From positions 610,501 through 674,500 of the forward strand of contig NZ_FTOY01000011.1 in assembly GCF_900156885.1 (NCBI RefSeq): DNA of 64,000 bases, written 5' to 3'. A program made the position numbers and the translations under genes. This DNA comes from Limosilactobacillus caccae (GTDB lineage Bacteria > Bacillota > Bacilli > Lactobacillales > Lactobacillaceae). Shown here piece by piece: positions 31,543-41,344 of this stretch. How positions within the stretch are numbered: position 1 is the first letter of the stretch; every line of letters begins with the position of its first letter. The notes under the pieces are model-generated. The model saw nothing but the letters and a program-made list of their open reading frames with translations, was not told the DNA's origin and did not search any database.

Positions 31543-33666
31543 CTACTTCTGAACTTCTTCTTTGTAGTCACCATTTGGACAAACAACCTGCTTGCCGCCC
31601 TTAACCTTCTTTTCAACGAGGAAGTGCCCATCCTTTGGACAGTTACGACCAATTGGCTTATCCCATGAAACAAAGTCACAGTCCGGATAACGGGAACAAC
31701 CATAGAACGTCCGATTCTTCTTGGACTTTCGTTCAACAACCGTCCCTTGACCACACTTTGGACAGGTAATCCCGGTATCCTTAACGATTGCCTTGGTGTT
31801 CCGACAGTTTGGAAAGCGTGAGCACGCATAGAATTTACCGTACCGTCCCATCTTGATGACCATCGGGGCACCACAGATATCACAGTCAATTCCCGCCAGC
31901 TCATCCTTCATTTCGATCTTATCGACTTCATCTTCAGCCGCTGCAACTTCCTTAGAGAATGGCTGGTAGAAACGGTCAACTACCTTGATCCAGTTTTGCT
32001 TTCCTTCTTCGATCTCATCTAGTTTGCCTTCGACATCCGCCGTAAACTTTGCGTTAACGATGTCTGGGAATTGCTTTTCGATGATCCGGTTAACAATCTC
32101 GCCAAGTTCTGTTGGTTCGAAGTGCCGGGATACCAACCGAACATAGTAACGCCGCTGGATAGTATCAAGAGTCGGGGCATAAGTCGATGGCCGACCGACA
32201 CCATTTTCTTCGAGTGTCTTAATCAGGGCCGCTTCAGTATAACGGGCCGGTGGCTGGGTAAAGTGTTGAGCAGGGTCATCGCTCACCATCTGCGCCTGGT
32301 CACCTTCAACAAGTTCTGGCAAGACATTATCTTTTTCTGCCCCCCGCTTGTACACCTTCGTAAATCCAGGGAACTTAACCTTTGAGCCACTAGCACGGAA
32401 GTCAACCCCGTTTTGCTGGAGGTTAACATTCATCGTGTCAGTTACTTCGGCTGTCATCTGGCTAGCGACAAACCGCGACCAAATCAAGCTATAAAGCTTG
32501 TACTGGTCATTGGTCAAGAACTCCTTCATCTTCGCCGGCGTCCGGTAGACGGAAGTAGGACGAATTGCTTCGTGGGCGTCCTGGGCCCCTTCTGGAAGCT
32601 TCCCCTTAACCGGCTTAACAGCTGCGTATTCGCCACCATAATTTTCATGGATATAGTTTGACGCTTCATGCTTTGCGATTGACGCAATCCGGGTGGAGTC
32701 GGTCCGCATGTAGGTAATCAGCCCGACCGGCGCTCCTTCCTTGATATCAATCCCTTCATAAAGCATCTGGGCAGCCATCATCGTCTTCCGGGTCCGGAAG
32801 TTAAGCCGGCGGTTAGCATCCTGTTGCATCGTCGAGGTCGTGTACGGTGGCTGTGGTTGCCGCCGCCGTTCTCGCCGCGTAACCTTGGTGATCGTAAAGT
32901 CATCTTGCTTGTTAATCTTAGCAAGCACTTTTTTGACGTCATCATTGTTCTTTAAGCTAACCTTTTTGCCGTTCTCGCCATAGAAGACTGCCTTGAACTT
33001 ATCGTTACCCTTTTTAAATTCAGCATCGATTGTCCAGTATTCTTCTGGCTTGAAGTTTCTAATTTCATTTTCCCGGTCAATTATTAGGTGGAGGGCAACT
33101 GATTGTACCCGTCCCGCACTCAGGCCTTTTTTGACCTTTTTCCACAGGATTGGGCTGATTGAATACCCCACCAGCCGGTCTAATACCCGTCGTGCTTGCT
33201 GGGCATCAACTAGGTCCATGTTAATCGTCCGCGGTTCCTTAAATGCTTCTTTAACCGCATCCTTGGTAATTTCATTAAAGGTAACCCGGTTCTTTTCATT
33301 ATCATCTAGTTTCAAAATATTTGAAACGTGCCAAGCGATCGCTTCCCCTTCACGATCGGGGTCAGATGCCAAGTAAACCGCCTTGGCGTTTTTGGCATCC
33401 TTTCGTAATTCCTTGATTACATCCCCCTTACCACGGATTGAAATATAATCCGGGGCATAATCATGTTCAATGTCGACTCCCATCCGACTCTTGGGAAGGT
33501 CCCGAATGTGGCCAAGGCTCGCCACTACCTTATATGAGCGGCCAAGGAACCGGCCAATCGTTTTCGCCTTTGATGGTGATTCAACAATCACCAAATTCTT
33601 CTTAACTTTGGAACGGCGACGTGTTGTCTTTTTCTTTGTCGTCGTTTTTGTGGTTTTGGTTGCCAT
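31543..33666 (-). CDS. topA: DNA topoisomerase I (type IA)
   Basis: 707 residues. A Lys/Thr-rich N-terminal extension (residues 2-23) precedes the TOPRIM domain ([27 protein letters not shown]). The catalytic tyrosine is Tyr319 in [11 protein letters not shown]. The C-terminus carries three topoisomerase zinc-ribbon units: CDICG...CSRFPNC, CPKCG...CSRYPDC, and a third degenerate one ending VVCPNG. It relaxes negatively supercoiled DNA behind transcription. ATG 33666 has AGGAGCC upstream. It follows dprA, the conserved Firmicute dprA-topA order, but a 132-nt gap and A/T-rich spacer suggest its own promoter. Confidence 0.97.
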   Translation of the reverse strand: MATKTTKTTTKKKTTRRRSKVKKNLVIVESPSKAKTIGRFLGRSYKVVASLGHIRDLPKSRMGVDIEHDYAPDYISIRGKGDVIKELRKDAKNAKAVYLASDPDREGEAIAWHVSNILKLDDNEKNRVTFNEITKDAVKEAFKEPRTINMDLVDAQQARRVLDRLVGYSISPILWKKVKKGLSAGRVQSVALHLIIDRENEIRNFKPEEYWTIDAEFKKGNDKFKAVFYGENGKKVSLKNNDDVKKVLAKINKQDDFTITKVTRRERRRQPQPPYTTSTMQQDANRRLNFRTRKTMMAAQMLYEGIDIKEGAPVGLITYMRTDSTRIASIAKHEASNYIHENYGGEYAAVKPVKGKLPEGAQDAHEAIRPTSVYRTPAKMKEFLTNDQYKLYSLIWSRFVASQMTAEVTDTMNVNLQQNGVDFRASGSKVKFPGFTKVYKRGAEKDNVLPELVEGDQAQMVSDDPAQHFTQPPARYTEAALIKTLEENGVGRPSTYAPTLDTIQRRYYVRLVSRHFEPTELGEIVNRIIEKQFPDIVNAKFTADVEGKLDEIEEGKQNWIKVVDRFYQPFSKEVAAAEDEVDKIEMKDELAGIDCDICGAPMVIKMGRYGKFYACSRFPNCRNTKAIVKDTGITCPKCGQGTVVERKSKKNRTFYGCSRYPDCDFVSWDKPIGRNCPKDGHFLVEKKVKGGKQVVCPNGDYKEEVQK

Positions 33667-33798
33667 CTAAAATAGGCTCCTAACGTTTTTTATATTTTCT
33701 TCATTATATTATTAGTCCATTTGACCATCATCTGTCAAATATAATCTGTACTGAAGAAAGTATTTTAATCAACTTTCCGTTAGAAATCAACCCTTAAG

Positions 33799-34662
33799 CT
33801 AAAGCAAGCGAAATTCATCTAACAGGTCCTGAGCGGTCAAAATAGGTTTCGCACCAGCCGCAATCAAACTGTTGCACCCTACCGACAGGGCTGCATCGAT
33901 CCGACCCGGAATTGCACAGACCGACCGATTTTCATCCAGGGCGATATTGGCGGTGATTAAACTGCCACTCCGCTTTTTGGCTTCTACGACTAGGACAACC
34001 TCACTGAGGCCAGCAATAAGGCGGTTGCGTTCGGGGAAGTGGTAAGCCAATGGCGGTTCACCAATCCCATACTCAGATAAGAGCAGGCCTTGACTAGCGA
34101 CTTTTGCTTGCAGGAGTTGGTGGTTCCGCGGGTATACCTGGTCAATGCCACAACCAATCACGCCGATTGTCGGTCCACCATAGTTTAATGCTAATTGGTG
34201 GCTAAGGCCATCCACCCCCTTTGCTAATCCGCTAACCACAACTACCTGCTTTTTAATCAGCGGTGGCAGCAAGCCACGGAGGGTACTTTCGCCATAAGAT
34301 GTCATCTCCCGCGTTCCGACGACCGCAATTGCTGGTTGCTGTAACAATGAAAGATTACCGCGGTAAAACAAAACCAGCGGCGGGCAGTAAATCTCCTGGA
34401 GTTTTTGTGGATACTGTGAATCTGCGATGGTAATAAAATCCGCCTGCTGGTTTATCGCGACCGCCTCATCAAGGGCCTCACTTGTCCAGTTGTTCTTCAA
34501 GGCAGTGGCGCTTTTTAAACTGATATTAGCGTGATCAATTAAATAATCAATCTTGTTGAAGCACCGCGAATCACGGGCACATTCCCACAAACGAAACTTG
34601 GATACTAAGCCGATTCCCCGGCATAAACTTAAACGTAATAAAAAATCTTTTACTTGTAACAT
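33799..34662 (-). CDS. dprA: DNA-processing protein DprA
   Basis: 287 residues, the usual length. An N-terminal SAM-like region is followed by the Rossmann-like DprA core: YPQKLQEIYCPPLVLFYRGN (about 75-94), AVVGTREMTSYGES, VVVSGLAKGVDGLSH (about 136-150), GVIGCGIDQVYPRNH and FPERNRLIAGLS (about 205-216). It loads RecA on incoming single-stranded DNA in natural transformation. AGGGAGG lies 8 nt before ATG 34662. It lies in a minus-strand run with rnhB upstream (50-nt gap). No other competence gene is in the window. Confidence 0.95.
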   Translation of the reverse strand: MLQVKDFLLRLSLCRGIGLVSKFRLWECARDSRCFNKIDYLIDHANISLKSATALKNNWTSEALDEAVAINQQADFITIADSQYPQKLQEIYCPPLVLFYRGNLSLLQQPAIAVVGTREMTSYGESTLRGLLPPLIKKQVVVVSGLAKGVDGLSHQLALNYGGPTIGVIGCGIDQVYPRNHQLLQAKVASQGLLLSEYGIGEPPLAYHFPERNRLIAGLSEVVLVVEAKKRSGSLITANIALDENRSVCAIPGRIDAALSVGCNSLIAAGAKPILTAQDLLDEFRLL

Positions 34663-34712
34663 AAAAAAGCCTCCCTAATATATATACGGAAACTTTTTAA
34701 AATTGCACTTTT

Positions 34713-35483
34713 TTATTTTAAATATTTTGGTACAGGGCTAAAAGAACGCCGGTGGATTGGGCACGCTCCTTGCTTTGCTAGGCCAGCCAAGTGTTCCTTA
34801 GTACCGTAGCCCATATTTTGGGCGAAGCCGTAGCCGGGATATACCCGGTCATAGTCCCGCATTAAATGGTCCCGGTATTCTTTTGCAACAATACTAGCAG
34901 CTGCGACACTGATACTCTTTTGGTCCCCCTTGATCAGGGTTGTCTGTGGAATGTCAATTGTTAACGGGACGGCGTCAACGATTAAGTGGTCTGGCCGGTG
35001 GTGTAAGTTGTTAACTGCCCGCACCATTGCGTCCTGGGTTGCAGCATAAATGTTTAGCTGGTCAATCTTATCCTGGTCATTGACCGCAATGCTAACCTCA
35101 ACTGCCTCATTCACGATTTGCAAGTAGAGATTTTCCCGTTCGTGGCGGGTCAACTGCTTAGAATCAGTTACCCCCAACAGGTCAAAGGAAGAGTCGAGAA
35201 TCACCGCACAGGTCACCACTGGCCCTGCTAACGGTCCCCGCCCAACTTCATCCATCCCCGCAACATAGCGGGCACCATGCTGCCAGTAATAATCCTCATA
35301 CTTAAACCGCTGCTTAAATGCTGCCTGAGCTGCCCGTTGCCGGTCTAACCGGCGCTTCAGCTGGTTTAACGCTTGTTGGACCCCTTTTCGCTGGTCATCG
35401 ACAATTGATTGCACATAGGGGTCATGTAGACTGGTCACTTCTTGCAGCCGGGCCTTAACCTGGCTAATCGTTTCCTTACTCAT
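34713..35483 (-). CDS. rnhB: Ribonuclease HII
   Basis: 256 residues. A charged N-terminal substrate-binding extension (residues 1-65, with [20 protein letters not shown]) precedes the catalytic domain. The domain has the [11 protein letters not shown] motif (Asp-Glu pair at about 78-79), the third acidic residue in LIVDAVPL and [21 protein letters not shown]. It removes ribonucleotides from RNA-DNA hybrids. The start overlaps the 3' end of rbgA by 8 nt, so the two are translationally coupled, a conserved Firmicute arrangement. Confidence 0.95.
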   Translation of the reverse strand: MSKETISQVKARLQEVTSLHDPYVQSIVDDQRKGVQQALNQLKRRLDRQRAAQAAFKQRFKYEDYYWQHGARYVAGMDEVGRGPLAGPVVTCAVILDSSFDLLGVTDSKQLTRHERENLYLQIVNEAVEVSIAVNDQDKIDQLNIYAATQDAMVRAVNNLHHRPDHLIVDAVPLTIDIPQTTLIKGDQKSISVAAASIVAKEYRDHLMRDYDRVYPGYGFAQNMGYGTKEHLAGLAKQGACPIHRRSFSPVPKYLK

Positions 35484-36348
35484 TTAACCCATCCTCGTTT
35501 AAGTCTGCTGGTACTTCCAAGGTCACCGGTCCTAATTTGCCCTTCCGGAGGTCAAAGATCAACCGTTCACTCCCCCGGTCATAGTCATCACGAAAGCCCA
35601 TCTTGGCGGTAATCGTCAGCAAAAGGTCGGGGTTACCAACTGCTTCATCAAGGTCACTAGCAGCTAAGTGGTAGCGTTCCTGTAACTTTTCTGGCTGGTT
35701 TTGCCGTAGATAATCAAGGGCGAACAAGGCCACATCATCTTTAGCATAGAGGCTGTCCTTAATTGCCCCGGACAGTGCCAGCATCGTGCCCTGCTTAGCG
35801 GTAGCAAACTTATGCCATAACACCCCTGGCGTATCTAATAATTCTAGCTCTGCTGAAGAACGCAGCCACTGTTGGCCGGTCGTCACACCGGGGCGGTTTC
35901 CGGTGGCGGCAACGTTTTTCTTGACGAGGTGGTTGAGTAAGGTCGACTTACCGACATTTGGCACCCCCACACACATTGCCCGAATTGGCCGCTTCTTCAT
36001 CCCTTTCGCCTGTTCTTCTGCCAGCTTATCATGAAGGATTTCCTGACTCTTGGCGGTTACTAGCTTTGCAACGTTGCTCTGCCGGGAATCAAGGGCCAAT
36101 ACCGGCTGCCCCTTTTCCTGATAAAAGGCCAACCACTTATTCAACCGGCCACGGTCAGCTAAGTCTGTCTTGGTCATGATCAGTAGCCGGGGCTTGTCCC
36201 CTGCAGCAAGGGCTACTTCAGGGTTTTGTGATGAGTACGGGACCCGGGCATCCACTAGTTCAAAGACGATATCGACTAACGACATCTGTTCACGGATTTG
36301 CCGCAATGCCTTGGCCATGTGACCAGGGAACCATTGAATTGTTGCCAT
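35476..36348 (-). CDS. rbgA: Ribosome biogenesis GTPase YlqF/RbgA
   Basis: 290 residues. It is a circularly permuted GTPase: the G4 motif MTKTDLAD (about 61-68) comes before G1 [14 protein letters not shown] (about 128-141) and G3 DTPGV. The N-terminus is [18 protein letters not shown], diagnostic of RbgA. It assists late assembly of the 50S subunit. ATG 36348 has GGAGGAG 6 nt upstream; an extension to 36390 lacks an SD and overlaps yozE. The gene follows yozE by 11 nt and overlaps rnhB. Confidence 0.95.
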   Translation of the reverse strand: MATIQWFPGHMAKALRQIREQMSLVDIVFELVDARVPYSSQNPEVALAAGDKPRLLIMTKTDLADRGRLNKWLAFYQEKGQPVLALDSRQSNVAKLVTAKSQEILHDKLAEEQAKGMKKRPIRAMCVGVPNVGKSTLLNHLVKKNVAATGNRPGVTTGQQWLRSSAELELLDTPGVLWHKFATAKQGTMLALSGAIKDSLYAKDDVALFALDYLRQNQPEKLQERYHLAASDLDEAVGNPDLLLTITAKMGFRDDYDRGSERLIFDLRKGKLGPVTLEVPADLNEDGLNE

Positions 36349-36359
36349 TGTATCTCCTC

Positions 36360-36584
36360 CTAATTCATTGCGTCCAGGTACCGTTGCCAAGCGGAATCAA
36401 AAATTGTCATCGACGGCAGGTAGTCAGCATTTTCTTCAAGGTATTTTGAAATCTCCTCAAAGTCAACCGACTGCTTAGGAAAAGCCGTGTCAAAAAAGGC
36501 GTTGTTGGCAAATTGCTGAATCTCGTCGGCACTGTTTGGGTTACGTTGGGTCATTAAAAAACGGTAAAAACTTTCTCGTGGCAT
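36360..36584 (-). CDS. yozE: YozE family protein (UPF0346)
   Basis: 74 residues with the family signature [12 protein letters not shown] followed by the acidic, aromatic-rich [25 protein letters not shown]. It is a small all-helical cytosolic protein (SAM-like fold) of unknown function. AGGAGG lies upstream of the ATG. It sits in the ypmR-ypmS-yozE-rbgA-rnhB run, with 10-11-nt gaps. Confidence 0.9.
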   Translation of the reverse strand: MPRESFYRFLMTQRNPNSADEIQQFANNAFFDTAFPKQSVDFEEISKYLEENADYLPSMTIFDSAWQRYLDAMN

Positions 36585-36594
36585 CTTGTTCCTC

Positions 36595-37200
36595 CTACTT
36601 ATTATTTGTTGGGACCGTAATTAAGAATTTAAAGCGGCCATTTTGCATATCAATTTCTTGGGCAGAGTACTTGAGTGAGCGGTGTTTGCTATAACGATTA
36701 AGGTCAAGTAACACCGTCTTTTTGTTCGGATCAATCTTTACCCATTTTGGAATATCATAATTCTTCGCAATGTAGCCCATCACAAATTTAATCGGGATAT
36801 TGAGCCGGCCGACTGTCAGTCCCTTTGCCCGGAGTAAAACATTCCCATTACTTAACCGTTCAGGGACAAAGTTGATTGCAAAGCGCACCTTGGCCCCTAA
36901 AAACTTAGTCGTCCCGGTCAAGGTTGCATACCGATTGCCAACGATAAAGTCATACTTTATCTTCTGCCCCTTCAAAAATTCGTTTAGGTAATTCGCTGCT
37001 AAGGCATTAACCTGCTTCTTATTTAGTTCCACCGTCACTGATGAATCGCTCGGCTTAACAGCTTTTGCAACCGTCGATGTGGGGGCAGGCGCAGTCGCCT
37101 TATTTAAGACGACACCACCGCTAACAATTATGACGGCTACTAAGCAGATGAAAGCCCATTTCCACCAGTTAATGCTCTTTTTATTTTCTTCCTTTGCCAT
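36595..37200 (-). CDS. ypmS: YpmS family membrane-anchored protein (DUF2140)
   Basis: 201 residues. A single N-terminal membrane helix ([20 protein letters not shown], about 11-30) is followed by an extracytoplasmic domain with [40 protein letters not shown] and [20 protein letters not shown], characteristic of YpmS. The function is unknown. ATG 37200 has GGAGG 5 nt upstream and lies 2 nt after the ypmR stop codon, so the pair is coupled. Confidence 0.9.
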   Translation of the reverse strand: MAKEENKKSINWWKWAFICLVAVIIVSGGVVLNKATAPAPTSTVAKAVKPSDSSVTVELNKKQVNALAANYLNEFLKGQKIKYDFIVGNRYATLTGTTKFLGAKVRFAINFVPERLSNGNVLLRAKGLTVGRLNIPIKFVMGYIAKNYDIPKWVKIDPNKKTVLLDLNRYSKHRSLKYSAQEIDMQNGRFKFLITVPTNNK

Positions 37201-37202
37201 TG

Positions 37203-38135
37203 TTACCTCCGTACATATTCCCAACTATCGTGCTTTGTCATTGATTGAAATAGCTTATTGGCAATTTGTACATACCCTGTATGGTTAGGGTGGAAATTGT
37301 CGTCGGTTGAGATATATTTATTCAGATTCTTATCCTTATGGTTCATGATATTGATTACCCGGGCTTGACTCACCTTGCCCTGGTTAGCTGTCTTTTCTTC
37401 TTGGAGGAGCTGCTTTTGCTCACTCTTAGTCTGATACTGACCATACGTCATCAACTTATCAATATTGACAAAGTACATCCCCTGGTAGGCACCCATCGTG
37501 TCACGCGTTGTTTGGTTCCACTGATCTATCGACTGGTTGATGATCCGCACGTCGGGAAAGTATGCATAAAAGGGATTGTAGATACTCATAACAAAGATCG
37601 GTGCCCGTGGGTTTTCCTTCCGCACAGCGCTAAAGAGCTTCGTCAGCTTTTGCTGGTAGGTCTTTTCACCGGCATCGACACTCTTTGTGACCTGGGCCTC
37701 AGACCCCATCACATTTTTCTCTAAAATCTGCATTAGGTCATTACCGCCGACTGTCATTGTGATGACGTCAGCGCTCTTGAGATCCTTGCGTAACTGCGGT
37801 TGCTGGTTTAGGCGAGCTAAAATTTGATCAGAACGGTCACCAGTCACCCCGTAGTTAACCGTCGCAACCGTCGTATGGTGATACTTCTTTTCAATCTTAC
37901 TTTTAATTACCCCGACATAGCCGCCCTCATTGGCCTCATCTCCCTGACCATGAGTCAGTGAATCGCCAAGTGCAACTAACTTCACATTTTTCTTCTCAAC
38001 ATACTGCGGTTGTGGTTGGGCAACCCGCGAACTACTGGTTGAAGAAGACTGTGAACCAGTCATTAAGTAATAGCCACCACCGATTAAAACAGCTCCGATT
38101 AAAAAGACTGGTAGCCATCCCTTCCATCTCTTCAT
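37203..38135 (-). CDS. ypmR: SGNH/GDSL-type hydrolase, YpmR family
   Basis: About 310 residues. An N-terminal membrane anchor or signal (GWLPVFLIGAVLIGGGYYLM) is followed by a Ser-rich linker and the SGNH domain. Its blocks are LVALGDSLTHGQGD (nucleophile Ser), GVTGDRSDQI, TMTVGGNDLMQ (oxyanion Asn) and DNFHPNHTGYVQIA (Asp/His). It is presumably an extracellular esterase acting on lipid or cell-wall acyl groups. ATG 38135 is preferred (AAGGGG 9 nt upstream); alternative starts lie at 38144 and 38156. It is first in the run ypmR-ypmS-yozE. Confidence 0.9.
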   Translation of the reverse strand: MKRWKGWLPVFLIGAVLIGGGYYLMTGSQSSSTSSSRVAQPQPQYVEKKNVKLVALGDSLTHGQGDEANEGGYVGVIKSKIEKKYHHTTVATVNYGVTGDRSDQILARLNQQPQLRKDLKSADVITMTVGGNDLMQILEKNVMGSEAQVTKSVDAGEKTYQQKLTKLFSAVRKENPRAPIFVMSIYNPFYAYFPDVRIINQSIDQWNQTTRDTMGAYQGMYFVNIDKLMTYGQYQTKSEQKQLLQEEKTANQGKVSQARVINIMNHKDKNLNKYISTDDNFHPNHTGYVQIANKLFQSMTKHDSWEYVRR

Positions 38136-38164
38136 CTGTCTCATCCCCTTATCCATTGAAAGTG

Positions 38165-38193
38165 CAAAAAAGGCTGAGATTATCCCAGCCTCC
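38165..38193 (-). terminator. Terminator of the second degV gene
   Basis: Minus strand AGGCTGG / TCAGCCT stem followed by TTTTTT, 16 nt after the degV stop codon and just before the ypmR start region. Confidence 0.8.
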
Positions 38194-38208
38194 TTAGTAA
38201 CTCCTTAG

Positions 38209-39051
38209 CTATTCGGTATAATACAGCAAACAACATGCCCCCATCCCCGTATGGGTAGCAATGATTGGTACCGTCTCACGGACAATCACCTTTTTGCCGG
38301 GACAGATCTCTTCGACGCCGGCCAGCAAGCGGTCGACTTCCTTGCCCGCTTCGACATGGGAAATCCCCACACTCTTTACCTGTGGTCCTTCCTTCATCTC
38401 CGCAAGAATCTTATCCCATTCCTTGTGAATTGCTTTCATCCCCCGGCCCTTCATCTTAATATGAATCTGGCCACCAGCGACTTCAAGCATCACCTTGATA
38501 TTCAACAGGTTTGAAAGGGCCCCGGCAAATTTGCTAATCCGGCCACCAGCAACTAAGTTATCAAGGTTGTCGATTGCCAAGTAAAGCTTAGACTTGCTTA
38601 GCACTTCTTTCATCTTTGCGATCGCATCTTCAACCGAGCCACCATTTTCAATTACTTGGGCAGCTTCCACGATCTGAAAGGCCATTCCCTGGTCAGTCGT
38701 TTGTGAATCATAGACAGTTACCTTTGTTTGTGTCATCTCCGCAGCTTGCTGCGCAGCATGCACGGTCCCGCTGATTGACTCCATCATCGTCACACAAAGC
38801 ACTTCACTGCCATCCTTACCAAGCTCATTAAAGGCGTCAACAAACTTCCCGATTGGCGGCTGGGAGGTCTTTGGCAGTGACTTTGCATTCTTCATCATTG
38901 TGGGGAACTGGTCGTTGGTAATTGTCTCACGTTCAACGTACACGGTCCCGTCAATCATCACGGTTAATGGTATAATCGTAATGTCATATTTTTTTATTTC
39001 TTCTTCAGTTAAACCAGCTGAAGAGTCACAAACAATTTTAATCTTTGCCAT
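38209..39051 (-). CDS. DegV family fatty-acid-binding protein (copy 2)
   Basis: 280 residues. DegV hallmarks are VCDSSAGLTEEEI (about 6-18), SLPKTSQPPIGKF, ESISGTVHAAQ and the C-terminal THTGMGACCLLY, where the conserved Gly-rich stretch lies. It would bind a fatty acid in the cytosol and present it to a FakA kinase, which is not encoded here. ATG 39051 is used (weak SD). It is monocistronic with its own terminator. The upstream region holds a near-perfect inverted repeat that may be an operator shared with the divergent trhA gene. Confidence 0.9.
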   Translation of the reverse strand: MAKIKIVCDSSAGLTEEEIKKYDITIIPLTVMIDGTVYVERETITNDQFPTMMKNAKSLPKTSQPPIGKFVDAFNELGKDGSEVLCVTMMESISGTVHAAQQAAEMTQTKVTVYDSQTTDQGMAFQIVEAAQVIENGGSVEDAIAKMKEVLSKSKLYLAIDNLDNLVAGGRISKFAGALSNLLNIKVMLEVAGGQIHIKMKGRGMKAIHKEWDKILAEMKEGPQVKSVGISHVEAGKEVDRLLAGVEEICPGKKVIVRETVPIIATHTGMGACCLLYYTE

Positions 39052-39089
39052 GGAACTTACCACTCTTCCTGAATGATTTATGTGCTATA

Positions 39090-39116
39090 ATTATCTGGTA
39101 TTGAATACTAGATAAT
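39090..39116. promoter_or_regulatory. Near-perfect inverted repeat in the degV-trhA intergenic region
   Basis: Arms of 13 bp, ATTATCTGGTATT and AATACTAGATAAT, one mismatch, 1-nt centre. The left arm overlaps a plus-strand TATAAT (39086-39091). This is the size and symmetry of a repressor operator. Confidence 0.5.
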
Positions 39117-39232
39117 TAGTTTCAAATACTATTATACTCAATTTAGTATTCTTTTGTAGGGTTAATTGCTATTCATTAGTATACCAAAAATAATTAGATA
39201 ATTCATTGACGTTACTTGAAAGGAGTCTTTTG

Positions 39233-39877
39233 ATGGGAACACAAAAACAACCAGATCGGCGGCAAACAATCTTAATTGAAATCGGCAACGCAATCTCACA
39301 CGGTATTGGTGCGGCGCTTGCAATCGCCGGCCTCGTCTTGCTGATTATCCGGGCAGTCCACACTGGTAGCCCCATGCGGGTTGTCACCTTTACAATTTAC
39401 GGGAGCATCCTGGTCCTCTTTTACCTCTCGTCAACCCTGTTCCACGCCCTTGTCTTCACCCGTGCTAAGCACCTCTTTCAGATATTTGATCACGCAATGA
39501 TATATATTTTAATTGCTGCCACCTATACGCCATACTGCCTCGTTAGCATTGGTGGCTGGTTGGGCTGGACAATTTTTGGTATCGTCTGGGGAATCGCGGT
39601 CCTCGGCGTTATCTATAAGAGCATCTGGTTAAAGAAAAAAAGTAAGTGGTCGACCCTCATTTACGTCCTAATGGGCTGGCTGTGTGTGGTCGCCTTTGTT
39701 CCCTTGTGGCATGCACTAGGGCCGGTCGGTTTTGGCCTGCTCTTTTGCGGTGGGGTGGCCTTTACACTCGGTGCATTACTTTACAGTCGGCCGACCCAGT
39801 ATACCCACCTCATCTGGCATTTCTTCGTCCTAATCGGGACCGCCCTAATGTATTTTTCAATCCTCCTCTACGTTTAA
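39233..39877 (+). CDS. trhA: Hemolysin III / PAQR family membrane protein
   Basis: 214 residues with seven predicted membrane helices. PAQR/hemolysin III signatures are EIGNAISHGIGAALAIAG (about 15-32), SSTLFHAL (about 66-73), FDHAMIYILIAATYTPYCL (about 88-106) and the C-terminal YTHLIWHFFVLIGT (about 190-203) holding the His pair. Bacterial members affect membrane fluidity or sensing; the haemolysin label is historical. ATG 39233 has AAAGGAG upstream; an in-frame TTG at 39206 was rejected. Its 3' end overlaps the convergent folA by 21 nt. Confidence 0.9.
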   Translation: MGTQKQPDRRQTILIEIGNAISHGIGAALAIAGLVLLIIRAVHTGSPMRVVTFTIYGSILVLFYLSSTLFHALVFTRAKHLFQIFDHAMIYILIAATYTPYCLVSIGGWLGWTIFGIVWGIAVLGVIYKSIWLKKKSKWSTLIYVLMGWLCVVAFVPLWHALGPVGFGLLFCGGVAFTLGALLYSRPTQYTHLIWHFFVLIGTALMYFSILLYV

Positions 39878-40354
39878 CCGCCATTCTTCAAACCAGCAAA
39901 TAACACTACCATTTTCCTCAACGGAATCACGGTGAACCAAGTGCCAACGGTCATAATCGATCGTTGGCATTTTTGTATCACCATCGACATGTTGGTTGAT
40001 TACTGTCCGGTAAAGCCGGGTAGCCTGAGCGAGCACTTGCTGGTACACGTTTGCTCCACCGATGACAAAGTAATCTCCCGGCTGCTGGTTGACTAACGCC
40101 TGCATTTCAGCAACCGAATGAATTACCGCAATCCCATTATTTACCAAGTGCTGACGGGTCAAGATAATGTTTTTCCGGCCAGGAAGGGGGCGGTCACCCA
40201 GCGAGGCAAAGGTCCGGCGTCCCATGATGATTGGGTGGCCCATCGTCGTTTCCTTAAAGAATTTCATGTCCGCTGGTACATGCCAGGGAATCTTATTGTC
40301 CTTACCAATCCAACCGTCGAGGTCCTCTGCCCAAATAAAACTTAATTCACTCAT
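39857..40354 (-). CDS. folA: Dihydrofolate reductase
   Basis: 165 residues. It has FIWAEDLDGWIGKDNKIPWHVPADMKFFKETT (about 5-36) with the catalytic acidic residue in VPADMKFFK, then the NADPH-binding IIMGRRTFASLG (about 42-53) and FVIGGANVYQQ (about 97-107). It reduces dihydrofolate to tetrahydrofolate. ATG 40354 follows AGGAGG by 6 nt, 10 nt after thyA, so thyA and folA form one unit: ThyA produces the dihydrofolate that FolA recycles. The 3' end overlaps trhA on the other strand. Confidence 0.95.
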   Translation of the reverse strand: MSELSFIWAEDLDGWIGKDNKIPWHVPADMKFFKETTMGHPIIMGRRTFASLGDRPLPGRKNIILTRQHLVNNGIAVIHSVAEMQALVNQQPGDYFVIGGANVYQQVLAQATRLYRTVINQHVDGDTKMPTIDYDRWHLVHRDSVEENGSVICWFEEWRLNVEED

Positions 40355-40364
40355 CTTTTTCCTC

Positions 40365-41327
40365 CTAAACGGCAACCGGGGCCTTGATCGCTGGCTCATG
40401 GTGGTAGCCAGTCAGCTTAATGTCAGCCATCTCATACTGGTCAATTGCCTTCGCCGCTGCTGGTAAGACTAATTCTGGTGCTTGGTGCGGCGTCCGGGAC
40501 AGCTGCTCTTTTACCTGGTCCAAGTGGTTCAGGTAAATGTGAGCATCCCCTAAAGTATGGACAAAGTCACCGACGCCAAGGCCACACTGGTGGGCAATCA
40601 TATGTGTTAGCAAAGCATAGCTGGCGATGTTAAATGGTACCCCTAAGAAGATATCAGCACTTCTTTGGTAAAGTTGGCAACTTAGCTTCCCATCATTGAC
40701 GTAAAACTGGAACATGGTGTGACATGGTGGTAACGCCATTGAAGGAACGTCCTCAGGGTTCCACGCCGAAACAATCATCCGCCGGGAATCAGGGGTGGTC
40801 TTAATCTGGTGAATAACGTTGGCAATTTGGTCAATCGTTCCCCCCTTACTGGTTTGCCAGTGCCGCCACTGACTGCCATATACCAGGCCGAGGTCGCCGT
40901 ATTTCTTTGCAAATTCATCATCAGTTAAAATCCGATCACAGAAGGTCTTCTTTTCCTGTAAGTACACCTTCTTGAATTCTGAATCTACTAACCAGCGGTG
41001 GCCAAAATCGGTCATATCTGGTCCCTTGTATTCCGGGCTTTCAACCCATTTCTTAAATGCCCATTCATCCCAGATATGGTTCTTATGTTGAAGTAGGAAA
41101 CGAATATTGGTGTCCCCCCGCAAGAACCAAAGGAGTTCACTCTTGATTAAGCCAAATGGCACCTTCTTCGTCGTTAGGAGGGGAAAACCCTTATTAAGGT
41201 CAAAGCGCATCTGGTAGCCAAAGACTGACCGCGTACCCGTGCCTGTCCGGTCATGCTTCTCGTGACCGTTTTCCAAGACGTAACGCGCTAAGTTTAGGTA
41301 TTGTTCTTCGTTTATGTTTGTTGCCAT
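40365..41327 (-). CDS. thyA: Thymidylate synthase
   Basis: 320 residues, near the length of the long lactobacillar enzymes. Motifs are [13 protein letters not shown] (about 24-36) with phosphate-binding Arg, the insert typical of Lactobacillus TS (about 90-140), VYGSQWRHW, the catalytic Cys in [14 protein letters not shown] and [14 protein letters not shown]. It methylates dUMP using methylene-tetrahydrofolate. AAGGAG lies 7 nt before ATG 41327. It is 17 nt downstream of the ABC-F gene and 10 nt upstream of folA. Confidence 0.97.
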   Translation of the reverse strand: MATNINEEQYLNLARYVLENGHEKHDRTGTGTRSVFGYQMRFDLNKGFPLLTTKKVPFGLIKSELLWFLRGDTNIRFLLQHKNHIWDEWAFKKWVESPEYKGPDMTDFGHRWLVDSEFKKVYLQEKKTFCDRILTDDEFAKKYGDLGLVYGSQWRHWQTSKGGTIDQIANVIHQIKTTPDSRRMIVSAWNPEDVPSMALPPCHTMFQFYVNDGKLSCQLYQRSADIFLGVPFNIASYALLTHMIAHQCGLGVGDFVHTLGDAHIYLNHLDQVKEQLSRTPHQAPELVLPAAAKAIDQYEMADIKLTGYHHEPAIKAPVAV

Positions 41328-41344
41328 CGTGATTCTCCTTATCG

